64,000 nt of DNA, from NCBI GenBank assembly GCA_002104535.1, contig NBOG01000001.1, forward strand, positions 466,867 to 530,866, in the 5' to 3' direction. The notes under the pieces were generated by a model that saw only the letters and a program-made list of their open reading frames with translations, made no database searches and had not been told where the DNA came from. Every line of letters begins with the position of its first letter. Within the stretch, counting starts at the first letter, position 1. Positions 9,695 to 18,546 of the stretch are shown piece after piece. Position numbers and translations under genes: made by a program. The stretch comes from Cognaticolwellia sediminilitoris. GTDB lineage: Bacteria; Pseudomonadota; Gammaproteobacteria; Enterobacterales; Alteromonadaceae.

Positions 9695-10135
9695 ATGCCA
9701 ACAAACAAAGCATTAGGTATTTTAGCATTAGCAGGTGTTCAAGCTTACGTAGAAAAACCTAACGAAGAATACATGAACGCCGCACAACTAGAACATTTCA
9801 AAAAAATTCTAGATGCATGGCGTATACAACTTCGCGAAGAAGTTGATCGTACCGTTACACATATGCAGGATGAAGCAGCAAACTTCCCTGACCCTGTAGA
9901 CCGTGCAGCACAAGAAGAAGAATTCAGTCTTGAATTACGTACCCGTGACCGTGAACGTAAACTAATCAAGAAAATTGAAAAAACTTTACAACTTATCGAA
10001 GATGATGATTTTGGTTTTTGTAACTCTTGTGGCATTGAAATCGGTATCCGCCGTTTAGAAGCACGCCCAACCGCTGATCTTTGTATTGAATGTAAAACAT
10101 TACAAGAAATCAAAGAACGTCAACTCGCAGGCTAA
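9695..10135 (+). CDS. dksA: RNA polymerase-binding transcription factor DksA
   Basis: DksA binds the secondary channel of RNA polymerase and, with ppGpp, adjusts rRNA and amino-acid promoters. The 146-residue protein begins [15 protein letters not shown]. It has the coiled-coil with an acidic tip (around residues 55-75, [15 protein letters not shown]) and a four-Cys zinc finger ([18 protein letters not shown] ... LCIECK). The start is set by AGGAG at 9683-9687, 7 nt before ATG 9695. An in-frame ATG at 9632 would add 21 residues with no family match and no ribosome binding site. gluQ follows 45 nt later. Confidence 0.95.
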   Translation: MPTNKALGILALAGVQAYVEKPNEEYMNAAQLEHFKKILDAWRIQLREEVDRTVTHMQDEAANFPDPVDRAAQEEEFSLELRTRDRERKLIKKIEKTLQLIEDDDFGFCNSCGIEIGIRRLEARPTADLCIECKTLQEIKERQLAG

Positions 10136-10180
10136 TAACCTTAGCTTTTGTTGAATTTCAGCCCGTCTTTGCGACCAGAT

Positions 10181-11053
10181 ATGTCTCGTACTTATCGTGG
10201 TCGCTTTGCACCCTCCCCTTCCGGTTTTTTACACTTTGGTTCACTTGTTGCTGCGCTGGCAAGTTATCTTGATGCCAAGCACAATAATGGCCAATGGTTG
10301 GTGAGAATTGAAGATATTGACCCGCCGCGTGAAAAAGCAGGCGCCAGTGCTGAAATCCTAAAAACCTTAGAAAACTATGGTTTGCATTGGGATGAAGACG
10401 TACTTTACCAAAGCCAGCAAAGTAACATCTATCGTGAAGTGCTCGCCGAACTCAAAAAACAAAACCTAAGTTATTATTGTCGTTGTACCCGCGCTCAAAT
10501 CAAAGCCATTGGTGGTATCTATCAAGGTCATTGTCGAGATTTGGCTCAACCTCAAACTGACAGTGCAATTCGGGTTATCAATACTACTGGGGTTTCACAA
10601 TTCAACGACCTTATTCAACAGCAAGTCACTTGTAATAAAGAACTGGCCCAAGAAGATTTTATTGTTTTAAGAAAAGATGGCTTATTTGCATATCAATTAG
10701 CCGTGGTGGTTGACGATATTTTCCAAAATATTAGCCATGTTATACGCGGTTGCGACCTACTTGAACCAACGGCCAGACAATTAAGTTTCTATCAAATTTT
10801 ACAACATACCGCGCCTAAATTTGGCCATTTTCCACTAGCAGTTACTAAGCCCGGCTTTAAACTAAGTAAACAAAATAACGCCCAGGCAGTCGATAAACAC
10901 AATCCAATTCCTTCATTACTATCAGCTTTAAATTTTCTAGGTCAACAACCTCCTGCCGCATTACAACAAGCGAGCGTAAGCGAAATTTTAATCTGGGCAA
11001 CCGATAACTGGTCCATCACGCAAGTCCCAAATTCAAAAGAAATAGTTTTATAA
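10181..11053 (+). CDS. gluQ: Glutamyl-Q tRNA(Asp) synthetase
   Basis: Truncated GluRS paralog that attaches glutamate to the queuosine at position 34 of tRNA(Asp). From ATG 10181 it is 290 residues, with the HIGH-type motif SGFLHFGS, a Cys cluster for zinc (YYCRCTRAQ ... GHC) and a KLSKQ motif near residue 230. It has no anticodon-binding domain, as expected. An upstream TTG at 10148 would add 11 residues (LNFSPSLRPD); the ATG before SRTYRGRFAPSPSG aligns with the family. The dksA-gluQ-pcnB order is conserved. Confidence 0.93.
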   Translation: MSRTYRGRFAPSPSGFLHFGSLVAALASYLDAKHNNGQWLVRIEDIDPPREKAGASAEILKTLENYGLHWDEDVLYQSQQSNIYREVLAELKKQNLSYYCRCTRAQIKAIGGIYQGHCRDLAQPQTDSAIRVINTTGVSQFNDLIQQQVTCNKELAQEDFIVLRKDGLFAYQLAVVVDDIFQNISHVIRGCDLLEPTARQLSFYQILQHTAPKFGHFPLAVTKPGFKLSKQNNAQAVDKHNPIPSLLSALNFLGQQPPAALQQASVSEILIWATDNWSITQVPNSKEIVL

Positions 11054-11161
11054 CGCGCTTGATTGACATTAAACCACGACTTTTCATCCTGTTTGCATTC
11101 TCTTTTCCTTTACACTGTTATATCATTGCGCGAGAAATTAATCGTTAAAACAGGGCTCATC

Positions 11162-12595
11162 ATTATCAAAAGCGTGATCAATTTGTGTAAAAAAGTATTC
11201 GGAAAAGCACGGGAAAAAAACTCTACTCTGTCATCATTTGAACAGCCAATTATACTATCTCGTGATCAGCACCCGGTATCTAGAAAACACATCAGTCACA
11301 ATGCCTTAAAAGTATTGTATCGCTTAAATAAAGGTGGCTTTGATGCCTACCTAGTTGGCGGAGGTGTTCGTGATATTCTTTTAGGTTTTGAGCCAAAAGA
11401 TTTTGATATTGCCACCAATGCAACCCCTGAACAAATTAAAGGTCTGTTTCGTAACTGCCGCCTGATAGGCCGTAGATTTAGACTAGCTCACATTGTTTTT
11501 GGCCGTGAAATCATAGAAGTTGCCACTTTCCGTGGTCATCATGATAGTGACGAAGACAAAAATTGCCAAAAGATCTCCAAGCAAAGTGAAGATGGCATGC
11601 TGTTGCGTGACAACATTTATGGCAGCATTGAAGAAGATGCAGAACGTCGAGATTTCACCATAAATGCGCTTTACTATTCCGCGAAAGATTTCAAAGTTTA
11701 CGACTTTGCCAATGGCGTAGCTGATGTTTATGCGAAGAAAATACGCTTAATTGGCGATCCTGAGACGCGTTACCGCGAAGACCCAGTTAGAATGCTGCGT
11801 GCAATTCGCTTCGCGACCAAATTAGATATGGAAATTGATGCTGACACTAAAGCACCAATTAAGTCACTTGCGCCGCTAATGGCTAACATTCCGCCAGCTC
11901 GTTTATTTGAAGAGTTCCTGAAACTTTTCATGTCAGGCAAAGCCGTAGAAAATTTCCAGCAATTACGTGATTACAGCTTATTTCAGTATTTCTTTCCAGC
12001 GGTTGATCAACAGCTAAACCAAAACACGCAGCCTTATTTAGCTGACTTTATTAATTTAGCCATGAAGAATACCGATCACCGCGTTAACAATGAACAACGT
12101 GTTTCACCGGCATTTTTATTCGCCGCTATGCTTTGGTATCCAATGCAAGAGCATATACAACGCTTGAATAATGAAACACAACTGACGCCACAAGATGCAT
12201 TTTTCGGTGCCTTAAGTGAAATAATGTCAGAGCAACAACGTAGCATCGCAATACCTAAACGTTTTCAAGCGGTAATGAAAGACATTTGGATCCTGCAAGA
12301 GAAGTTAGTTCGCAGAGATGGTAAACGGGCATTTAAAGCATTTGAACATCCTAAATTTAGAGCCGGTTATGACTTTTTATTGTTAAGAGCAGAAATAGAA
12401 AATGCTGCTGGTAACACTAGTGAACAAGGTGCTGCACTGCAAGAACTTGCCAAATGGTGGAGCGACTTTCAAGATTGCAATGCCGACACTCAGCAAGTGA
12501 TGGTTAAAAGTGTTGTAACCACCAAAAGCGGACCTCGACGCACAACACGTAAACGTAGAAAACCACGTGTACTAAATTCGAGTAGTGAAACATAA
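11162..12595 (+). CDS. pcnB: Poly(A) polymerase I, probable AUU start
   Basis: Adds 3' poly(A) tails that mark RNA for decay. The nucleotidyltransferase core is visible: GGGVRDILLG, then DFDIATNATPEQ, then RRDFTINALYY and the RNA-binding domain RFATKLDMEIDADT. A Lys/Arg-rich tail ends the protein. No in-frame ATG precedes the conserved part. The codon that aligns with the start of E. coli PcnB (MFTRVANFCRKV) is ATT at 11162, followed by IKSVINLCKKVFG. AGGG at 11152-11155 lies 6 nt before it. E. coli pcnB is a known case of AUU initiation. The alternatives are GTG 11174 or TTG 11063. The stop overlaps the folK start by one base. Confidence 0.9.
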   Translation: MIKSVINLCKKVFGKAREKNSTLSSFEQPIILSRDQHPVSRKHISHNALKVLYRLNKGGFDAYLVGGGVRDILLGFEPKDFDIATNATPEQIKGLFRNCRLIGRRFRLAHIVFGREIIEVATFRGHHDSDEDKNCQKISKQSEDGMLLRDNIYGSIEEDAERRDFTINALYYSAKDFKVYDFANGVADVYAKKIRLIGDPETRYREDPVRMLRAIRFATKLDMEIDADTKAPIKSLAPLMANIPPARLFEEFLKLFMSGKAVENFQQLRDYSLFQYFFPAVDQQLNQNTQPYLADFINLAMKNTDHRVNNEQRVSPAFLFAAMLWYPMQEHIQRLNNETQLTPQDAFFGALSEIMSEQQRSIAIPKRFQAVMKDIWILQEKLVRRDGKRAFKAFEHPKFRAGYDFLLLRAEIENAAGNTSEQGAALQELAKWWSDFQDCNADTQQVMVKSVVTTKSGPRRTTRKRRKPRVLNSSSET

Positions 12596-13086
12596 TGTCA
12601 TTAGCCTTTATTGGCTTAGGTAGTAATTTAGCTGATCCACAAAACCAAATTTTGGCGGCATTAGCTAAGTTAAAAGCGCTTGAGCACTGCCAAGTGACAA
12701 AAGTATCATCGCTGTATTTTAGTCGCCCGATGGGTCCACAAGATCAACCTGACTATATGAACGCAGTTGTGGCAATTGAGACTACGTTAAGTCCTTTAGC
12801 ACTTCTTGACAAATTACAGCAGATTGAAAATGACGCCGGACGTGTTCGTAAAGAAGACCGCTGGGGCGCAAGAGTATTAGACTTAGATATACTTTTATTT
12901 GACCAGCAATTAATTAACACGGTAAGGTTAACTGTTCCTCACTATGGCTTAAAGCAACGTGAGTTTGTATTATTACCTTTAGCAGAAATAGCGCCAGCGC
13001 TTGTTTTACCTGATGGCGAGAGCATTGTAACCTTGGCTGAAAATATAGAAAAAAATGGACTAAAAGTTCACAGTAAATTAAGTTAG
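12595..13086 (+). CDS. folK: HPPK, 6-hydroxymethyl-7,8-dihydropterin pyrophosphokinase
   Basis: Transfers pyrophosphate from ATP to the pterin in folate synthesis. The 163-residue protein has the full family signature: LGSNLADPQ at the N-terminus, YFSRPMGPQDQPDYMNAV in the middle, and the HPPK signature RVRKEDRWGARVLDLDILLF with the DLD metal ligands. The ATG overlaps the pcnB stop (TAATG), so the two are translationally coupled. Confidence 0.95.
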   Translation: MSLAFIGLGSNLADPQNQILAALAKLKALEHCQVTKVSSLYFSRPMGPQDQPDYMNAVVAIETTLSPLALLDKLQQIENDAGRVRKEDRWGARVLDLDILLFDQQLINTVRLTVPHYGLKQREFVLLPLAEIAPALVLPDGESIVTLAENIEKNGLKVHSKLS

Positions 13087-13143
13087 AATAACGACTCTAA
13101 AATTTATACTAATAAATTAGGTATCATAATCAACGGAAATAAT

Positions 13144-13938
13144 ATGGCCAAAATAACCACAGCCACCTTAAAGAAAATGAAAAACCAAGGTGAAAAAATT
13201 ACCACTATTACCGCTTATGATGCCAGTTTCGCAAAAATATTTGATCAAGCAGGTATCCACGCCATTTTAATTGGTGACTCGCTTGGCATGGTTTTACAAG
13301 GTCATGATGACACTTTACCTGTTGATATTGATGATATGGCTTATCATACGGCATGTGTAAAACGCGGCGTAGAAAATACCCTAATTATTGCTGATATGCC
13401 TTTTATGAGCTTTGCTACAAGTGAACAAGCTTATGTTAATGCAGCTAAATTGATGCAAGCCGGTGCCAGCATGGTAAAGATTGAAGGCGGACAATGGTTA
13501 GAAGACACCATTAAAGGCCTTGTTGAGCGTGGTATTCCAGTTTGTGCACACTTAGGATTAACACCTCAGTCGGTAAACGTTTTTGGTGGTTTTAAAGTTC
13601 AAGGCCGAGACAGCGATAAAGCGCTAGAGATGATCGAAAATGCTAAAGCTTTAGAGGCTTCCGGTGCACAGTTACTCGTACTTGAATGTATCCCCAGTGA
13701 TTTAGGTAAAGCGATCACTGAAGCAGTATCTATTCCGACCATAGGTATTGGTGCAGGTAAGGATACTGACGGACAAATATTAGTGATGCATGACGCCTTA
13801 GGTATTTCATGTAGCTATATGCCAAAATTTTCACGTAACTTTTTAATTGATACCGGCGATATAAAAAAAGCGGTTGAGCTTTACATTGATGAAGTCAGCA
13901 AAGGCAACTTCCCTGGCCCTGAGCATATTTTTAAATAA
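13144..13938 (+). CDS. panB: 3-methyl-2-oxobutanoate hydroxymethyltransferase
   Basis: First committed step of pantothenate synthesis: forms ketopantoate using methylenetetrahydrofolate. The 264 residues match the family throughout, including [32 protein letters not shown], the metal-binding GDS Asp, MVKIEGG, and [17 protein letters not shown]. It is 57 nt after folK, which supplies the folate branch, and 58 nt before panC, and is likely in one operon with both. Confidence 0.96.
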   Translation: MAKITTATLKKMKNQGEKITTITAYDASFAKIFDQAGIHAILIGDSLGMVLQGHDDTLPVDIDDMAYHTACVKRGVENTLIIADMPFMSFATSEQAYVNAAKLMQAGASMVKIEGGQWLEDTIKGLVERGIPVCAHLGLTPQSVNVFGGFKVQGRDSDKALEMIENAKALEASGAQLLVLECIPSDLGKAITEAVSIPTIGIGAGKDTDGQILVMHDALGISCSYMPKFSRNFLIDTGDIKKAVELYIDEVSKGNFPGPEHIFK

Positions 13939-13996
13939 GCCAATTAACTGCCAATAAAAATAATAAATTTAAGAACCGAGTAGCAAGTAGAATAGT

Positions 13997-14845
13997 ATGC
14001 AAACAATTGAAAAAATTTCGAATTTACGCGGTGAAATTAATTTATGGCGTCAACAAGGCCTTAAAATAGCTTTTGTCCCAACCATGGGCAACTTGCATCA
14101 AGGCCATATTGCGTTAATCGAAAAAGCTAAATTAGTAGCAGATAAAGTTGTTGCTAGTATTTTTGTCAACCCAATGCAGTTTGGCGTGAATGAAGATATT
14201 GGCAATTACCCACGAACAATGGCCGAAGATCAACAAAAGTTAGTTGCCGGTGGTTGTGACATTCTATTCACCCCTACACCACAAATTATTTACCCTAAAG
14301 GTTTAGATAAACAAAGTTACGTTGAAGTGCCTAACGTTTCTGAAGGTTACTGTGGCGAAAGTCGTCCGGGTCATTTTCGAGGGGTAGCAACGGTAGTCTG
14401 TAAATTGTTCAATATTGTCCAACCTGATGTGGCCTGCTTTGGTTTAAAAGACTATCAGCAAGTACAAGTTATACAAACCATGGTTGAAGATTTATCTATG
14501 CCGATTGAAATATTACCCGTTGAAACGGTGAGGGAGCCTTCAGGCTTAGCTCTAAGTTCGCGTAATAATTATCTCAACGAAGCAGAAAAGAAAATTGCGC
14601 CAGCGTTAAGTGAAAACATTCAATGGTTAGCACAAGCAATTAAAACCAATAAAGACTTTATTGGTTTAGCAAAAAAAGCCGCCCGTAATATCGATGAAAC
14701 CGGTATGAAAACGGATTATATTCATATTTGTCACGCACGTACCTTACAATCAGCAAGTGAAGACGATAAAGAGCTCGTTATTTTAGCAGCAGCACACTGC
14801 GGTAAAGCACGATTAATCGATAATTTAATTGTTAACCTTGATTAA
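13997..14845 (+). CDS. panC: Pantothenate synthetase
   Basis: Joins pantoate and beta-alanine with ATP. The 282-residue protein has the nucleotide-binding PTMGNLHQGH (28-37, with the HxGH-type histidines 34 and 37), FVNPMQFGVNED, RPGHFRGVATVV, and the KMSKS-like SGLALSSRNNYL. It needs beta-alanine, which the convergent panP next door can provide. Confidence 0.96.
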   Translation: MQTIEKISNLRGEINLWRQQGLKIAFVPTMGNLHQGHIALIEKAKLVADKVVASIFVNPMQFGVNEDIGNYPRTMAEDQQKLVAGGCDILFTPTPQIIYPKGLDKQSYVEVPNVSEGYCGESRPGHFRGVATVVCKLFNIVQPDVACFGLKDYQQVQVIQTMVEDLSMPIEILPVETVREPSGLALSSRNNYLNEAEKKIAPALSENIQWLAQAIKTNKDFIGLAKKAARNIDETGMKTDYIHICHARTLQSASEDDKELVILAAAHCGKARLIDNLIVNLD

Positions 14846-14878
14846 AACCCGCTAATTCTTCAAAAATTCTCTAGCTAA

Positions 14879-16507
14879 TTAAATCATTTTCAATAATTGC
14901 GGAAGAACAATTTCACTTTCTTTCGCTAACCCTACTTGCTCAGTTAACACCTCTTGTAAAATAACCTTGGACGTTAGTGGGTTAGCTAGCACTACGCGAA
15001 ACACTAAGGTTTTACGTCCTTGATACTTTTTCACTTCAATGCGAGTACGAGAAACAAAAGATTTACCGTTTTCACGTTGACGTTTTTGGATAAACTGGGT
15101 CAATTTATCGAGTAACTTATTAATAACTTCTTGCTGTACATCATCAGCCTCAGCTAACAATGACTGTATCGCTTTGGGATTATAACGATATGTCAGTAAA
15201 CATAATTCAGGTTTAGTCACCAATTCAAAATCATCATGCTGTGTAATTAACTCAGCAAAATAGTGTGCTTTTTCAATGCTGTTATTAATCAGTAGCTCGT
15301 AACCTGGGCGACTAATAACATGCAATGCAGCATAAACCAACATCGCCATGCCCGGCCGAGATCCTTCTAACGTATGGCTACCTAAATCTTTCGAGCCCTT
15401 ACGTAAAATGTATTCTGCGTGATGTTCAATTGCCGCAACAGAGGCTGGATTTTTAAAAACCACCAAACCTGCTCCCATCGGTACATACATTTGCTTGTGC
15501 GCATCAATAGTAACCGAGTCTGCTAGTTCAATACCATTTAGCATTGGGCGATATTTATTAGAGAGTAATGTTGCCCCGCCCCAAGCGGCATCGACATGAA
15601 AGTGAGCTTGATAGCGTTGTGCAATCTCGGCCATTTTTTCCAGTGGATCGATGTTACCTGTTTCTGTGGTACCGGCGACACCAACAATACTTAATACTCG
15701 AATATTTTCATTTGCTAACTGCTGACACTTAGCCGCAAGTAACTCGCAGTCTATTTTATTGTCTTCGTCGGTTGGTATTGCAATAACGCTATCTTGACCT
15801 ATGCCAAGTACATCAGCAGATTTTTTCAGTGAGTAATGGCCACGAGCAGAGACTAAAATGGCTAAACCGTCATATTGATAGTGCTTAAGTGCTTTAAATA
15901 AGCCCTCACGAGCTACGCCTTTGAATTCGCCATCAGCTTTGAGTAGATTGTTACGCGCTACCCAAAGTGCGGTTAAATTGGCTATCGTGCCGCCTGAGCA
16001 AAATGCACCTAATGAATGATTAGCACTGTGCATCCACTGTTGATAAAAAGGCTCATCGTCTTGATAAACTAACCGGTGCATCATGCCCAACACTTGTCTT
16101 TCCATCGGGGTGAATGCTTTTGAGGTTTCAATTTTCACCAAGTTTTGGTTCAAACCGATCATCAGTTTAGATAAAGGTAAAATAAAATAAGGCAGGGCCG
16201 ATGTCATATGGCCAATAAAATTAGGGCTAGATGTGTGCACCGATTGAGACACTAATTTGTCGAGCAAATGGTGCATATGATCAGAAACAAAAGCTGGATC
16301 TTCAGGGATCTGAGAATGAGCGAAATCTTTTTCGATTTCACTCAGTGCTTGTTCTTTGGCTGCTATATGCTCACCAAGAAAACCCGCTAAGTTTTGCGAT
16401 ATCTCATTCTCAATTTTGCCTAAGGTAGAATCAGGCGCTACTGGAATGGTAAAAATGCGATGTAATGACTCTTCAGACACTTTTGCCGAGCGATTATTTA
16501 CCGTCAT
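14879..16507 (-). CDS. panP: PLP-dependent aspartate 1-decarboxylase PanP
   Basis: Group II PLP-dependent decarboxylase, 542 residues, of the PanP type described in Vibrio and relatives, where it makes beta-alanine in place of the pyruvoyl enzyme PanD. Visible are the PLP-phosphate region (CSGGTIANLTALW), HVDAAWGG with the cofactor-binding Asp, and the Schiff-base lysine K338 in TIDAHKQMYVP. It lies 33 nt from panC in convergent orientation. No panD is present in the window, which supports its role in pantothenate supply. Glutamate decarboxylase-type activity cannot be excluded from sequence alone, but context favours aspartate. Confidence 0.88.
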   Translation of the reverse strand: MTVNNRSAKVSEESLHRIFTIPVAPDSTLGKIENEISQNLAGFLGEHIAAKEQALSEIEKDFAHSQIPEDPAFVSDHMHHLLDKLVSQSVHTSSPNFIGHMTSALPYFILPLSKLMIGLNQNLVKIETSKAFTPMERQVLGMMHRLVYQDDEPFYQQWMHSANHSLGAFCSGGTIANLTALWVARNNLLKADGEFKGVAREGLFKALKHYQYDGLAILVSARGHYSLKKSADVLGIGQDSVIAIPTDEDNKIDCELLAAKCQQLANENIRVLSIVGVAGTTETGNIDPLEKMAEIAQRYQAHFHVDAAWGGATLLSNKYRPMLNGIELADSVTIDAHKQMYVPMGAGLVVFKNPASVAAIEHHAEYILRKGSKDLGSHTLEGSRPGMAMLVYAALHVISRPGYELLINNSIEKAHYFAELITQHDDFELVTKPELCLLTYRYNPKAIQSLLAEADDVQQEVINKLLDKLTQFIQKRQRENGKSFVSRTRIEVKKYQGRKTLVFRVVLANPLTSKVILQEVLTEQVGLAKESEIVLPQLLKMI

Positions 16508-16706
16508 ACTTATTCACTTTCAACAACTTGCCTTAAGCAAGTAAAGCTAATACCAAACGCTTCAATTATGGTTCGATTTACGAAAAATAATTAATGCACT
16601 TAGGTATATATATAAGTGCCGCACTCTAATAAAAAATGAGCCAAATGTCTCGTTATTTCAACCAAAGTTATGCCGATTCGCTTAACTTAATTCAAATTTA
16701 CCCGAT

Positions 16707-16814
16707 TTAGCCTAGTAACGTTGCTGCATAGACCAATCCAAGCTCGACAATCGCTAAGCTGCTTAATGCCATCATAAGTACAGTTTTTTTAATATTGTTA
16801 GTCATGTTATTCAT
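16707..16814 (-). CDS. Putative 35-residue hydrophobic peptide
   Basis: Small reading frame starting MNNMTNNIKKTVLMM and ending VYAATLLG. AGGA lies 4-5 nt before the ATG at 16814. After a short Asn/Lys-rich start, the remainder (about residues 11-35) is continuously hydrophobic and could span the membrane once. It lies 200 nt upstream of panP on the same strand. No family is recognised. The ribosome binding site and the single clean hydrophobic stretch are the only support. Confidence 0.4.
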   Translation of the reverse strand: MNNMTNNIKKTVLMMALSSLAIVELGLVYAATLLG

Positions 16815-16932
16815 CCTAAATTACAAGTTGATATAACCAAGTATTATCAACATTCAGGCCAAAATTATAACCACATGAAAAACAAGAGAAAAGTAAGGGT
16901 TTATTTTAAGACTGGAATTTTTCAATGGAATT

Positions 16933-16968
16933 AGTTGGCTAAATTTTTGTGAATTTAGCCAACTTTTT
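16933..16968 (+). terminator. Strong hairpin with T-run on the plus strand, no plus-strand gene upstream
   Basis: AGTTGGCTAAATT (16933-16945) pairs perfectly with AATTTAGCCAACT (16952-16964), followed by TTTTG. This is a good rho-independent terminator in the plus direction. On the minus strand no T-run follows. The nearest plus-strand gene, panC, ends 2.1 kb upstream. Confidence 0.7.
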
Positions 16969-17038
16969 GTCTTTATAACACCGTTAATTATCAAACATTG
17001 TTTAGTCAATCAACGTTACTGCTGAATTTGTAACTTAA

Positions 17039-17728
17039 TTACTTAATAATATGTAATTGCCAGCATTGTTGACCACTGGCATGAAACTTAGCTTCAAATG
17101 GCGTTAAAGGCTCAGTAACGTTAACCGTTGAAATTGCACCTTGGTATGAGACTATTTCCGCTGCCTTCTGAAACTCTTCTAAATACAAAAGCCAATTGCT
17201 ACGTAAAATAATTTCTTGTCCTACGGCAACTATTTGTGGAAATACCGCACTGCCATGCCAACGTCTTTGCACGTGTTTAGCTTTCGGCCAAGGGTTTGGG
17301 TATAAAATATAATGCTTAGTCACAGGCCATTTAGCGGCGACAACTAAGCGATAAAAATCATTTAAATCTGCTCGCACTAAATGGTAATTATCAACTCGAC
17401 CTTGACCGTCATCACGTTCAACTTCGTCAACATTACGGTTGATTCTATGCGCCGACTTGTCTACCCCAATAACTAATGCATCGGGGTTTTGTTTTGCAAG
17501 TAAACGCGTACTCTGGCCAACACCACAACATGAATCGAGAATGATTTCGCCCGAAAATGCCTGAACAATTTCATTTATCTCATCAAAGGCTTGTTGCGTA
17601 TGCGCTTGAATTGGCTTTTGTGACGGATGCGCAATGTGCTTATTCACAATTTCAACCAACTTCTCATGTATACCAGGTTGGTTGGTGACAATCGCTTTTG
17701 AGTCGCCGGTAATTTCGGTGTTATTCAT
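17039..17728 (-). CDS. TrmB-like class I SAM methyltransferase
   Basis: A 229-residue methyltransferase of the tRNA (guanine-N7) TrmB superfamily. The SAM-binding motif is DSCCGVGQSTRLLA, with the acidic end of strand 2 at VIGVDKS, and the substrate-side motif is LYPNPWPKAKHVQRRWHG, which resembles the NPWPK...RR signature of TrmB. It is not in the usual trmB context (mutY-yggX), so it is more likely a paralog than the housekeeping enzyme. Substrate unknown. yadGH lies upstream on the same strand. Confidence 0.75.
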   Translation of the reverse strand: MNNTEITGDSKAIVTNQPGIHEKLVEIVNKHIAHPSQKPIQAHTQQAFDEINEIVQAFSGEIILDSCCGVGQSTRLLAKQNPDALVIGVDKSAHRINRNVDEVERDDGQGRVDNYHLVRADLNDFYRLVVAAKWPVTKHYILYPNPWPKAKHVQRRWHGSAVFPQIVAVGQEIILRSNWLLYLEEFQKAAEIVSYQGAISTVNVTEPLTPFEAKFHASGQQCWQLHIIK

Positions 17729-17768
17729 TAAATACTTACCTTAAAAATGCAATATATGGTTTTTTAGA

Positions 17769-18542
17769 TTAACTTCTTAAACCAATACCTTTAGTAATCA
17801 ACACCATAGCAATAGTGTATAGACTAACAATAAACACGCCTAATACCGCAAATGACAATGTTAAACTGACATCAGAAATACCTAAAAAGCCATATCTAAA
17901 GGCATTAACCATATAAACAATAGGATTGATTTGTGAAACCCCCTGCCAAAATTCAGGCAACAAGCTGATAGAATAAAATACTCCGCCTAAATAAGTCAGT
18001 GGCGTTAGTACGAATGTTGGAATAATAGAGATATCATCGAAGCTGCCAGCAAAAATAGCATTAATCAGACCACCTAATGCAAAGGTGGCCGAGGTCAGCG
18101 CAACGGTAAAAATAATGACCCAAATATTATGTATTTGTATATCAACAAAAAACATTGAAACGAATGTCACGATACTGCCCACCAGCATTCCTCGCGCCAT
18201 ACCACCGCCAACATAACCCGCGACAATAACCCAGTTAGGCACAGGCGCAACCAACATTTCTTCAACATTTCGTTGCCACTTAGCACTGAAGAATGACGAA
18301 GCAACATTGGAATATGAATTAGTGATCACACTCATCATGATTAAGCCTGGAACGATGAATGACATATAATCAAAACCGCCCATTTCGCCTATGCGCGAGC
18401 CGATTAACGAGCCAAAAATCACAAAATATAAACTAATAGTGATCGCTGGTGGTACTAACGTTTGCACCCAAATCCGCATAAATCGGTGTACTTCTTTATG
18501 AAGAATACTTTTTAGTGCAATGATATTTCTTGATGTTGCCAT
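17769..18542 (-). CDS. yadH: ABC-2 type transporter permease
   Basis: Inner-membrane permease of the ABC-2 family, 257 residues with six hydrophobic segments and the ABC-2 signature region (LTPLTYLGGVFYSISLLPEFWQ). It matches YadH, partner of YadG. The start ATG 18542 has AAGGA 8 nt upstream; a GTG at 18563 would overlap yadG and lacks support. The gap to yadG is 4 nt, so the pair forms one operon. The substrate of YadGH is not known. Confidence 0.88.
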   Translation of the reverse strand: MATSRNIIALKSILHKEVHRFMRIWVQTLVPPAITISLYFVIFGSLIGSRIGEMGGFDYMSFIVPGLIMMSVITNSYSNVASSFFSAKWQRNVEEMLVAPVPNWVIVAGYVGGGMARGMLVGSIVTFVSMFFVDIQIHNIWVIIFTVALTSATFALGGLINAIFAGSFDDISIIPTFVLTPLTYLGGVFYSISLLPEFWQGVSQINPIVYMVNAFRYGFLGISDVSLTLSFAVLGVFIVSLYTIAMVLITKGIGLRS

Positions 18543-18546
18543 AATT

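Noticed and set aside
9745-10113. Long open frame antisense to dksA
   Set aside because: Ser/Arg-rich translation mirrors the codon bias of dksA; no ribosome binding site and the sense gene is certain.
16874-16933. 19-codon frame as a leader peptide before the 16933 terminator
   Set aside because: No ribosome binding site, no run of one amino acid and no downstream gene to attenuate.
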